From Phyllobacterium phragmitis (GTDB lineage Bacteria; Pseudomonadota; Alphaproteobacteria; Rhizobiales; Rhizobiaceae): a DNA stretch of 64,000 bases. Within the stretch, counting starts at the first letter, position 1, and the number at the start of each line of letters is the position of its first letter. The notes below the pieces were generated by a model, which worked only from the letters and a program-made list of their open reading frames with translations, searched no databases and was not told the DNA's origin. Positions 36,366 through 44,153 of the stretch are shown here, in pieces. Where the stretch lies: NCBI RefSeq assembly GCF_002980495.1, contig NZ_PVBR01000008.1, positions 124,001 through 188,000 on the forward strand, written 5' to 3'. The position numbers were made by a program, and so were the translations under genes.

Positions 36366-37124
36366 TTATTCTGCAGCGACAGAAACTATTCCTTGGCTTG
36401 GTTCTTCAGACGGTAGCTGATTCCATTCGAATCCGTCGAGTGTTCGACCCCCGGACTTCGGGCGTATTCCGCCCCATTGCTTGAAAAAGAAAGCAACTCC
36501 GGCTTCCACGCACTGATCACGGACCTCCCTGACCCAGTCAGGAAGCATCGGCCGTGCCCGTGGGCCGCTCTCTCCGCCAACGATCACCCAGTCGATTCCG
36601 TCTAGGTTCATTTGACCCATCGGCCCAATCAGGGGTTCAACAGACAGGAATTTTATGGAAGCGTTCATTCCCTGCATGTGACGGATGCGGGATTTTCTCG
36701 ATCCGTCCTCGACCGATGTTCCAAGCCATATGTGCGCAGGCGCGGCTTCGTCCTTGTAGCGCCTGTTCACATAGTCGCGCATGCGGGAACTGCGTTTGGT
36801 CAGAATCTGGAAGGTATGCCAGTCCGCACGCTCCATGGTGTCGAACACCCTGTCAACGAATGGGAATGGCACCTCCTTGTGGAAGAGATCGGACATTGAG
36901 TTCACGAAGATCATCTTCGGTGACTTCCATGCCAGAGGCTGCTCAAGTCGTTCCGGACGCAACAAGAGATCGAAGCCATGCTCGAATGGGTGCCCGGGAA
37001 CGCCACGGAAGCGCTCTGAGAACCGCTCCGCATAGCAGTTGTCGCAGCCTGCGCTGATCTTCGTGCAACCAGTCACCGGGTTCCACGTGGCATCTGTCCA
37101 CTCGATTGCAGTTGTGCCAGCCAT
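36366..37124 (-). CDS. DUF5131 / phage Gp37-Gp68 family protein (three-Cys motif)
   Basis: A 252-residue protein of the phage Gp37/Gp68 (DUF5131) family. Residues 1-40 read MAGTTAIEWTDATWNPVTGC then TKISAGCDNCYAERF, giving Cys20, Cys27, Cys30, a C-x6-C-x2-C arrangement that resembles an iron-sulfur or radical-SAM-like motif. Later LAWKSPKMIFVNSMSDLFH, FQILTKRS and WVIVGGESGPRARP are characteristic. ATG at 37124 is preferred over 37142, which would put the coding start inside the LexA box. It is the promoter-proximal gene of an operon with tcmP. Confidence 0.87.
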   Translation of the reverse strand: MAGTTAIEWTDATWNPVTGCTKISAGCDNCYAERFSERFRGVPGHPFEHGFDLLLRPERLEQPLAWKSPKMIFVNSMSDLFHKEVPFPFVDRVFDTMERADWHTFQILTKRSSRMRDYVNRRYKDEAAPAHIWLGTSVEDGSRKSRIRHMQGMNASIKFLSVEPLIGPMGQMNLDGIDWVIVGGESGPRARPMLPDWVREVRDQCVEAGVAFFFKQWGGIRPKSGGRTLDGFEWNQLPSEEPSQGIVSVAAE

Positions 37125-37136
37125 CGTACGCCCTTG

Positions 37137-37151
37137 GAACATAAAGAGAAC
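37137..37151. promoter_or_regulatory. LexA (SOS) box of the DUF5131-tcmP operon
   Basis: GAACATAAAGAGAAC is a perfect GAAC-N7-GAAC (the reverse complement of GTTC-N7-GTTC), beginning 13 bases upstream of the DUF5131 start codon. Confidence 0.75.
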
Positions 37152-37313
37152 ATATGCTAGCCAAACAAGGTTAGCAACCGATTAAGATTCGCGTCGCGAG
37201 TGGCTCCGACGATGGCCTTTCACCCTTGTCGCCCCTCTTCCCCATCACCCCTTTTCTCAATTCCCTTCTTTCTCCCGCCGTCATATATCGGGACCGGGCA
37301 TTGGGGAATATTC

Positions 37314-38249
37314 ATGAAAAAGCTACTTCAGCTCGTCATTCTCGCCATCGTTGTCGGGTGGCTGGTCAATCGGTTCGGCGGTGATGACGATACTTCTCCG
37401 GTTCAGTCGACGGCCACAAACTCTGAAACCAACGTCAGTACGGCCGTCAGCGTGCCCAAGGCCTGTGGCAACGGTGGTCGGGTTGTAGACGACATCGTTG
37501 CGGTCACGGGTGAGTACGAACCACGGGCGACCCCTGAGCAAGACGGTGCCAAGATCAAGAACGTCAAGGCTTCGGAAGCACTTGGAAAGACGCACTACCA
37601 CCAGATCGATTCCTCGACGACTGTGCGCCGCCTTTGCGATCACGGCAACTGGACGGAAGTCCGGATCGTCACCCCGGAATGGCTGACCCATGTTCAAGGC
37701 TGGGTGCCGACGAAGGTGTTGCGTGTTATCGAGCGCACGGCCGCCGGCGGCCGCGTGTATGTCGAAGACGATTTCTTTTGGGATGACGACACCTCGAAGT
37801 TCAAGCCGGAGATCGTTGCCGTCGTGAACCAGATCGCCCGCGAGCACGACGGGTGCTCGACGATTGACACGGGGACAGTCGCCAAGTCGCCTTCCCGAAG
37901 CAAACCCGGCGATCCGGTTTTCTTCGTGACCTGCGGGTCCTCGCAGCCCTTCAACGTCTGGTTCCGGCCGGGGGACGCGAAGAAGACATTCAAACCCGTC
38001 GCGGCTATTTCTCAGGGCGATGCCGTGCTTGCATGCGAGAAGGCAGCCAAGGCGGCGGCGACGCATCCTTCGACCGTCGATTTCTCCCGTTTCCTGGACG
38101 TTGCCTATTCCGCCCGCCCGGTCGGCCGAGTTTCATTGGATTCGACGTTCACGGCGAAGAACGCTTTCAATTTTGAACTCAAGTACCGGATTCGATGCCT
38201 ATTCGACGGGAGTACGCTCATCGAAAGCCAGATTGTGGAGTCGGACTAG
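37314..38249 (+). CDS. Membrane-anchored SH3-like protein, unknown role
   Basis: A 311-residue protein with one N-terminal transmembrane anchor (MKKLLQLVILAIVVGWLVN) followed by an acidic linker. Residues about 80-150 have an SH3-like pattern (TVRRLCDHGNWTEVRIVTP, THVQGWVPTKVLRVIE), and the C-terminal half has two cysteine-containing segments and a beta-rich domain (FDGSTLIESQIVE). It probably faces the periplasm. ATG at 37314 is chosen because it starts the membrane segment. It is divergent from the SOS-boxed DUF5131 operon and not recognised beyond the SH3 likeness. Confidence 0.65.
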   Translation: MKKLLQLVILAIVVGWLVNRFGGDDDTSPVQSTATNSETNVSTAVSVPKACGNGGRVVDDIVAVTGEYEPRATPEQDGAKIKNVKASEALGKTHYHQIDSSTTVRRLCDHGNWTEVRIVTPEWLTHVQGWVPTKVLRVIERTAAGGRVYVEDDFFWDDDTSKFKPEIVAVVNQIAREHDGCSTIDTGTVAKSPSRSKPGDPVFFVTCGSSQPFNVWFRPGDAKKTFKPVAAISQGDAVLACEKAAKAAATHPSTVDFSRFLDVAYSARPVGRVSLDSTFTAKNAFNFELKYRIRCLFDGSTLIESQIVESD

Positions 38250-38265
38250 AAATAGATGACCGCAA

Positions 38266-38934
38266 CTAATCCTCTTTCGGGGATGCCCCCTTGCCGAGCC
38301 TTGGAAATACGCTGTTCATGTCGTTCCAATAGATCATTTCTCCCCTGCGATCGGACAGGAAGGACGGAGCATTGCCTGCGGCCCTGAGAACCACTGCGAA
38401 ACGTTCGGTGATCACGGTGACCGACCGCCATCCGCTACACACGCCCGCCGCTGCCTCGGGAAACGGTTCGGTGGGATAGAGATGCCTGCCTCGGAGGTTC
38501 ACGTAGATAAGTAGGTCAACGTCACTGCATTGGTCGGCGTATTTTTGAGCCTTCTCCTGGCATCGATCCGAGATCATTGCCGCATATTCTCGAGGAGGAA
38601 TCGGATTGCTCGAGATGACGCCCGGCTCGAAGAGGTCGTCGAGGCGTTTTGCCCGTCGTATGCGGTCCGATCGCTACTTGATTTCAAGGTTCCTGGGGCG
38701 GTCTTTGTCGAGAATCTCGGTCACCTGAAATCGGGCATCGCGGAACCAGGCATCGATCGGCTCCGGACCGCGCTTGGTGATCTCTTCTTCCCGATAATCC
38801 AGTCCGAGCACGCGCAGAAGTCCCGCCACGGCGGTTCGCTCCTGAAGCTCCTGACCTTCGTTAGAGAACAGTTCGACGGCTTCCTCAGCGTCTCGGCTGA
38901 GGCGTTTCAGGTATTCCTTTTCCGAATTTGACAT
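38266..38934 (-). pseudogene. DUF1780 protein interrupted by one in-frame stop
   Basis: The minus-strand frame encodes a DUF1780-type protein: SNSEKEYLKRLSRDAEEAVE and FFSN-like VELFSNEGQEL at the start, FRDARFQVTEILD in the middle, then DLLIYVNLRGRHLYP and ending RLGKGASPKED. A TAG at 38674-38676, in the same frame, splits it after DRPRNLEIK. The flanking halves align without loss, so one C-to-T change in a CAG codon would explain it. Start ATG at 38934 follows AGGAGG. It lies downstream of the PIN gene on the same strand. Confidence 0.72.
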
Positions 38935-38982
38935 TGGCCATGTTCCTCCTGGCACATGGCGAGACTCAAGTCTGCCGCCGTG

Positions 38983-40122
38983 TCACTCTTCATAGTCCCA
39001 GTTCGGATCGATCGAGCCGAAATCGATCACTACACGGATGGGAGTGATTTCGATCCGCTCAACAATGGGTTCCTCCTCAATTTCGCGCTGCATGGAAATC
39101 GTCATTGGAATCGTGACCGTTTCCTCGGTTTCATGACTGTCTGAACCAAGGCTCACGTAGTCCCGATCAACGCTGTCGTGCACGGAGTAGGAGAATGTCC
39201 CCTCGAAACTGACGATCGCCGTTACGGAGAGGGTGAAAACAATGATCTCCGAGGAGGCATACAGAATCCTGGGGTCGACTTCGGCATTCATAGCCCAGTG
39301 CTGCAGGGACGGATCGATGTTGTCGATCTCGTATTCCAGGGATGCATACGCCTCGACCTCCGGGTCGAACTGCTCGAGAAACAGCTCGATGGCTCTCTCC
39401 ATCTCATCATGCATATCAGCGGCATCGGCCTTCCGCAGCATTTCGAGAGCGCGACCGACTGTTTTCCGAACCTCGTTGCTCACATTGAAATGGTCGAGGG
39501 CGGTACCAAGCTCGGAGACAACCACGAGGCAATCCGATTGCTCCGCGAACTTTCTCCAGTCTCCATCAGCGCTGACTAACAGAACCGACGTCTTGTTCGC
39601 GGTTGCCCATGCCTCAAGGGACAGCAGAGCGAGAGCATCCGGGAACTCGCTCTTCTTGGCCTCCTTCTTCGAGAATGGCGGCTCCGTGGCGAAGTACCGC
39701 CTGATCACCTCGTCGTGCGAGACGAGACCTTCAACCTTGACGATCTCAGGTTCGGTCTCGTCGGCAAAATCGTCGAAGAAGACTTCCGCGAACGCCTCTG
39801 GCGACTTCGGGAGACCAAGCAGTTCGTCCACTGCCCCTATGTCGGGGTCGCATCGCCATCCTTTTCGGACCTTGTTCAGCGCGATCCTGAGCTCGGTATG
39901 GGATTCCGTGGCCATCGCCGTGATATGCGACTTCACCTCGTTTACGACGATCTCGGATAGCAGGAACCTGGTCCCGGTGCCTTTGAACTGTGATAGGCCC
40001 CGCAGTGCTCGAACGTTCAGATTGCATTGGTAACGGTCGAAGGCGGTGGTATCGAGTGAGATCGCACCGATCTTGCCGGAAAGCACGAGTTCGCCAAGCT
40101 GGTCTTCTCCGACTGAAGGCAT
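38983..40122 (-). CDS. PIN-domain protein (DUF4935-like), partner of Abi_C protein
   Basis: A 379-residue protein with an N-terminal PIN-like nuclease domain. Acidic candidates are Asp24 in ISLDTTAFDR, Glu57/62 in LSEIVVNEVKSH, Asp162 in SEFPDALALLSLEAW and Asp186/188 in LVSADGDW, in the order usual for PIN ribonucleases. The C-terminal 160 residues are acidic and beta-rich and not recognised. Its ATG directly follows the TGA of the upstream Abi_C gene (TGAATG), so they are translationally linked. It probably cleaves RNA as the toxic arm of a defence pair; this is inference. Confidence 0.78.
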   Translation of the reverse strand: MPSVGEDQLGELVLSGKIGAISLDTTAFDRYQCNLNVRALRGLSQFKGTGTRFLLSEIVVNEVKSHITAMATESHTELRIALNKVRKGWRCDPDIGAVDELLGLPKSPEAFAEVFFDDFADETEPEIVKVEGLVSHDEVIRRYFATEPPFSKKEAKKSEFPDALALLSLEAWATANKTSVLLVSADGDWRKFAEQSDCLVVVSELGTALDHFNVSNEVRKTVGRALEMLRKADAADMHDEMERAIELFLEQFDPEVEAYASLEYEIDNIDPSLQHWAMNAEVDPRILYASSEIIVFTLSVTAIVSFEGTFSYSVHDSVDRDYVSLGSDSHETEETVTIPMTISMQREIEEEPIVERIEITPIRVVIDFGSIDPNWDYEE

Positions 40123-41319
40123 TCAGGTCCCCGCTTCCTTGGTCAAATTCGGCTTTCTGACCTCCCACGTGGAAACCAGGAATGTCGCCATCGTCCCGGA
40201 CAGATTGACGGCGAGTTGCGCGTGTCGAGCAGCTGGCTTCACCCGCTTCGGCCCGGGGCTGTGTGCGTCGCTGATCTTGTTCCGCAGCGACCCAAGGGAT
40301 TCGACGACGGATTGGCAGCTCCCGAGAATTTGCTTGAAGACGGGTTCGGTGTGACCGTCGGGGGCCAGGTTCAGTATCTTCGCCAGTTTCCGGTAAAGGA
40401 CTGGGAGGTCGTCCTTTTCCTCGAACGTCTCCCCTGCCTCGACGATGATCCACTTGCACACGTCCTCGAGCAGCGTTCTAGCGAGTGTGATCGCTCCTGC
40501 GGGATCGGTATCCCGACGGTCTAGCGCCTGGGTCCATCTGGCATGCACCGTGTCCGGGTCGAAGTCGGCGAGCGCCTGCGAGATCGCGTCATCCGCTGGA
40601 CTGCCGAGGGCAGCGGGCTGCACCTCGTAAACGGGACTGCCTGAGAGCCGACGGACGATGATCAGCCGATAACTATCATGACGAAGGTGGTCATTGATCG
40701 CCGCGGCGAGTTCTGTCTGAGCCTCGGGCGATTGCGTGAGAGGGCTGGTGACTTCCTCTAGGAACCGGAAGAATTGCCTTTGCGAGCATGTCAGATATCC
40801 GACCGCCTCAAGAACTTCTCGGTTGCTCCAGTCGAAGTTCCGCACAATCGCGTTGAAGAGATCGTCGTCCAAGGTGTGTTCTGACGGCGTATTCTCGAAG
40901 ATGGAAGACATTCGGCTTGTCGGCCATACGCGGCGAATGAAGTCCAAGTCCTGGAATTCCGTGCTGAAGGGCCGCTTGTCGAAAAGCGCCATGATGCGGC
41001 GACGGGTGAGCTCGGAAACGCTGGCTTGGTTGGTTTCCTGAAGCTTGGCCAGGGCCTCGGACACGTCATAGGAGTCGACTTCTTCAAGAAGGCGCTGAGC
41101 GATCGGGATCAACTCCGCCGCCGATTTCTCGATCAGTCGCCGCTCCGCATATTTGAATTTGCTCTTGAATGACTCCTCGCGATCCCCGTCTCGCAGTCCG
41201 AGACGGCTGCAGAGGGACGGCACCTCGTTGGCGCTGAAATCGTATATCGCACCTGCCAATGCATTTCTAAGCTGCTTGACAGCCGCCGTCGGATATTGCT
41301 GCGCTGCTTGCTGTTTCAC
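40123..41319 (-). CDS. Abi_C-domain abortive infection protein
   Basis: A 398-residue protein with an abortive-infection C-terminal domain at about 285-390: ITLARTLLEDVCKWIIVEAG, then LVYRKLAKILN-like LPVLYRKLAKIL and SLRNKISDAHSPG, the RNKxxxAH signature of Abi_C. The N-terminal part is helical and not recognised. GTG at 41319 follows AAGGGGG. It is the first gene of an operon with the PIN protein and lies 83 bases after the LexA box at 41403. It may sense infection and control the PIN partner. Confidence 0.8.
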   Translation of the reverse strand: MKQQAAQQYPTAAVKQLRNALAGAIYDFSANEVPSLCSRLGLRDGDREESFKSKFKYAERRLIEKSAAELIPIAQRLLEEVDSYDVSEALAKLQETNQASVSELTRRRIMALFDKRPFSTEFQDLDFIRRVWPTSRMSSIFENTPSEHTLDDDLFNAIVRNFDWSNREVLEAVGYLTCSQRQFFRFLEEVTSPLTQSPEAQTELAAAINDHLRHDSYRLIIVRRLSGSPVYEVQPAALGSPADDAISQALADFDPDTVHARWTQALDRRDTDPAGAITLARTLLEDVCKWIIVEAGETFEEKDDLPVLYRKLAKILNLAPDGHTEPVFKQILGSCQSVVESLGSLRNKISDAHSPGPKRVKPAARHAQLAVNLSGTMATFLVSTWEVRKPNLTKEAGT

Positions 41320-41402
41320 ACCCCGACCCCCTTTCTCCGCTCAATTTACACGCAGACTTGGCGGCCGTGCCAGTGAAAGTCACTCTTGTCCTTGACTCTT
41401 CT

Positions 41403-41417
41403 GTTCTATTTTTGTTC
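41403..41417. promoter_or_regulatory. LexA (SOS) box upstream of the Abi_C-PIN operon
   Basis: GTTCTATTTTTGTTC is a perfect GTTC-N7-GTTC. A TTGACT at 41392-41397 suggests a plus-strand promoter here too. The Abi_C start (minus strand) is about 84 bases away; a plus-strand ORF remnant starts at 41445. Confidence 0.7.
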
Positions 41418-41444
41418 TACGCGACTTCAGAAATGGAGGCAGTC

Positions 41445-41625
41445 ATGTCCGAGCCTGCGAGGCCGTCGGCCTCGCGCCACGCGTGATCGCGATCCACGAC
41501 CGGCTGGTCGCTCCGCACGGGTTCCAGCCGGACGGCACACGGCCTGCTGTATGGATCGCGCCGACCTGAGCAAAGACGCGGCTCTGCTTTGCGAATGGCT
41601 TGGCGAGATGTCGGCTGATCTCTGA
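41445..41625 (+). pseudogene. Possible small SOS-linked ORF, frameshifted
   Basis: An ATG at 41445 with GGAGG upstream reads only 13 codons (MSEPARPSASRHA). Coding-like sequence continues in shifted frames: CEAVGLAPRVIAIHDRLVAP to a stop at 41569, then MDRADLSKDAALLCEWLGEM from 41551 to a TGA at 41625. Joining these would give a protein of about 60 residues. Its position right after a LexA box and a TTGACT element suggests a former damage-inducible small gene. Confidence 0.3.
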
Positions 41626-42053
41626 ACATCGGTGCCGGCATCTCTAGGTGCTATTATCAAGGTAGGCATCCAGACCAACACCGTGACGGGCAGGAGGCGT
41701 GGAGGGGAAACAACTGCTCGGGACTCAACCGGCTGGTTCACCTGAACGTCCGCTGTCCGGCAGAAAAATCTATTCGGGAATGGCCGCAATGGGCTCTGTG
41801 ACGACGATGCCCAAGCCGCCCGGGATGTCCGCAACTCAAGGGCGGCCGCTGGGAGCCGACTGTCTGGTTGCGGCCCCGATACGGCCATGCCTAAGCCTGT
41901 TCGCTGATAGAGGCGAAGGGGACTGTGGCGTGTGATCGGCGGTATACCGGTAGAGCTATCCCGCTTGTGAGAACCACGCCTCATAGCCAAAGTATCTATC
42001 TAGTTGGTAATTAAATCTGTAATCGATCAGTTTGTGCGGCAATTGGCGGTGTT

Positions 42054-42077
42054 TGGCGAAACGGGAGGGATTCGAAC
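42054..42077 (-). other. tRNA 3'-end-like block, possible attachment site remnant
   Basis: The minus strand reads GTTCGAATCCCTCCCGTTTC then GCCA, that is a T-loop, acceptor 3' side, discriminator G and CCA of a serine-like tRNA. The preceding bases do not pair to make a T stem, so only the 3' end is present, as left by integration into a tRNA gene. Orientation implies the element lay at higher coordinates. No intact copy was seen in the window. Confidence 0.45.
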
Positions 42078-42130
42078 TGGTTACTCGCGCAAACTTTCGA
42101 TGGAGCACGTTAAACGATTGGCTACGCTGA

Positions 42131-42180
42131 ACGGGCGTGCCAGGATCGCAGCTATGCGCTCGACTGGCACGCCCGTTTTT
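42131..42180 (+). terminator. Perfect 13-bp hairpin followed by T run
   Basis: ACGGGCGTGCCAG (42131-42143) and CTGGCACGCCCGT (42164-42176) pair perfectly around a 20-base loop, followed by TTTTTG. It is a textbook terminator shape for the plus strand, yet no plus-strand gene precedes it. Confidence 0.6.
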
Positions 42181-42339
42181 GTCATGCACCGATAATCGAC
42201 CGGCGCACGGCCAGCGAAAACTCAGCCAGCCTGACGGGCTCCGAACGGGTTCGCCGTCATTCCCATCGCCGCGCTCGATCCGCCCCACAGTGCGGCGTCT
42301 CCCGCGGTCCCCGCGCTTATCGGGTCCGGGTCCCCAACG

Positions 42340-43260
42340 CTATTCCGCAGCGGGCCTCATGCCGATGCTGTCAATCTCAGCAATCGACCGAAACTCGCTC
42401 AGGTACTCATGGCGGTTCTGCTCCAGCCAGCGCGCCACACGCGGATTGGAGAGCAGCTTTGTGACGTAGCCCTTCGCCACCGTCAGGTGCAGGTTGTCTA
42501 TACCAAAACTCTCTTCGACCGATTTCACCTGGCTTTGCAGACTCGCGAGTTCCCGTTCCATCCGGGCAATCTGTTCCGAAGTAACTGGGTTGCCACGCGT
42601 TGGCTTCTTTTTGCGTGGGTCGACCAACTGGCTTTCAGGTGTTGCCGCCAACAGCGCCTTTGCGAACATAGTCGAGAAGTTGTTCTGCCCGATCATCAGG
42701 TCGGCAGCCTCGACCTGCCGGATCGGTGCCATCTGCCGCAGGATTTCGAAGGACTGCATCGGGCAGTTGGTTTCCTTCAGCATCTCAACGGCTTCCGAGC
42801 AGATTCCATCGAGCATGCGGAACCGGCGTCGGATGGTGCTCACATCCAGTTCAAGGGCTTGGGCAATTTGTTCAGCAGGAACACCACGGTCCATTGCACG
42901 GACAATCATGCGGTGCTCCTGGACTGCTGATAGCCGATTGATGCGCTTGTTATAGGTGTACGCTTCGTCGTCAGTCGATACGAGGCATTCGACCTCATCG
43001 CTGCCGATGTCTTTCAAAGCCTCGATACGCAGCAGACCATCGAGAAGGAAGAAAGTACCTTGTTGCTTGGGGTCCGGCGTTACGACAGGTGGCTCGACCA
43101 GCCCGATCGCTCGAACCGAGCTGAGAATCTGAGTATACTTCTTGCTCTCCTTTGCACCGGGACGCAGCGACTTCAGCGGAATGATCTGAGCGAGTTTCAG
43201 CAGGACGATATCGCGCTCAAATCCGAGCTGAACGCCGGACCCATTGTTTTCGCCAGTCAT
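42340..43260 (-). CDS. ParB-type protein with RepB C-terminal domain
   Basis: A 306-residue ParB/RepB-like DNA-binding protein. An N-terminal ParB domain (IIPLKSLRPGAKESKKYTQI, then FFLLDGLLRIEALKDIG), an HTH (RMIVRAMDRGVPAEQIAQAL, STIRRRFRM) and a RepB_C-like C-terminus are visible. It overlaps the preceding parB-type gene by four bases (ATGA). Such proteins usually bind partition sites on plasmids; here, beside a serine recombinase and no repABC genes, it is more likely part of a mobile-element control module. Confidence 0.82.
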   Translation of the reverse strand: MTGENNGSGVQLGFERDIVLLKLAQIIPLKSLRPGAKESKKYTQILSSVRAIGLVEPPVVTPDPKQQGTFFLLDGLLRIEALKDIGSDEVECLVSTDDEAYTYNKRINRLSAVQEHRMIVRAMDRGVPAEQIAQALELDVSTIRRRFRMLDGICSEAVEMLKETNCPMQSFEILRQMAPIRQVEAADLMIGQNNFSTMFAKALLAATPESQLVDPRKKKPTRGNPVTSEQIARMERELASLQSQVKSVEESFGIDNLHLTVAKGYVTKLLSNPRVARWLEQNRHEYLSEFRSIAEIDSIGMRPAAE

Positions 43261-44153
43261 GATAGCGCCCTTCCTTCGATCCGCATCTTGAGAGCGCGCG
43301 GCATCGTCTCCAGCCGCTCGGCTCGCAGTAACGTCGTGAAGCCTTCGTCGGAAAGAAGGTCTTTGAGCGCTTCCACGATGAAGAGAAGCTTAGCTTGGGC
43401 ATAGTCAGACTTCTTGACGAGGATGCGCTGTTTCTCTGCCTCGTTCTGATATAGCCGCATCAGATCAGCCGCCGTGATCTTGCGGCGCGGCGGGGTTCTG
43501 CCGAGGCCACTATCCTTGATGCTTTTGTGGCGCTGCATACGCTGATCGAGCATACGACGCACCTTTCCAACCTTCTTACCCTTGATTTTGCCGGCAGCGT
43601 AGGCGTCCATCAGGACGTTTTGAACCTCACTGTGGTCCGCACGGGCGATATCGATCGCGAAACTGACTGGGATGAGGCCTGTCTCGACGGCGGAAACCAG
43701 CCGTTCCTCACCATTGTTGAGAAGGACGACGATCATGTTGACGTAACTCGCCGTCACTCCGATCTTTCGCGCGATATCGGCATCGGAGTAGCCTCGTTTG
43801 TGCAGGCTGCCAATTTCATGCATGAGGTCAATCGGTCTGTGCTGCCGTCTCGCTATATTCTCCACGAGGCTCATGACGAAACACTCAGCTTCGGAGGCAT
43901 CGACTACGATGGCCGGTATCTCAGTCTCACCCAGCATCCGGAAGGCTTCGAGCCTGCCCTCTCCGCAGACAAGATCATAACGCATCGGCCCTGAACTGGG
44001 CCGTGGGCTGACGGTGATCGGCCTCTTCAGACCCACCGCCTCGATGTTGCTGACGATCTCCCGATGCACCCGTTTGTTTCGGGCTCGCGGGTTGAGGACG
44101 TTGATCCGTGCGATGGGGATCATCTCGATATGCTGATTGACGGTGCGAGACAT
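43257..44153 (-). CDS. ParB/RepB/Spo0J-family protein
   Basis: A 298-residue ParB-like protein. Residues 1-25 read MSRTVNQHIEMIPIARINVL; the ParB nuclease-like fold has DLVCGEGRLEAFRMLGETEI, and SLVENIARRQHRPIDLM is the ParB signature region, followed by the HTH KRGYSDADIARKIGVTASYV. GGAGG precedes the ATG at 44153, which shares one base with the recombinase TGA. It is coupled to the next ParB gene and to the recombinase, giving a three-gene operon recombinase-ParB-ParB. Confidence 0.85.
   Translation of the reverse strand: MSRTVNQHIEMIPIARINVLNPRARNKRVHREIVSNIEAVGLKRPITVSPRPSSGPMRYDLVCGEGRLEAFRMLGETEIPAIVVDASEAECFVMSLVENIARRQHRPIDLMHEIGSLHKRGYSDADIARKIGVTASYVNMIVVLLNNGEERLVSAVETGLIPVSFAIDIARADHSEVQNVLMDAYAAGKIKGKKVGKVRRMLDQRMQRHKSIKDSGLGRTPPRRKITAADLMRLYQNEAEKQRILVKKSDYAQAKLLFIVEALKDLLSDEGFTTLLRAERLETMPRALKMRIEGRALS

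Larger units (their letters stand above)
41626..42339. other. Gap of about 700 bases, no gene; att-like site and hairpin
   Basis: Apart from the tRNA-end-like block (42054-42077) and the hairpin (42131-42180) nothing was recognised. Short coding-like stretches around 41690-41930 (for example GNNCSGLNRLVHLNVRCPAE) are broken by stops, and look like gene debris. Confidence 0.5.

Noticed and set aside
41427-41990. 187-residue minus-strand frame in the gap
   Set aside because: Arginine/serine-rich, no ribosome site, no recognisable domain, and it crosses gene debris on the other strand.
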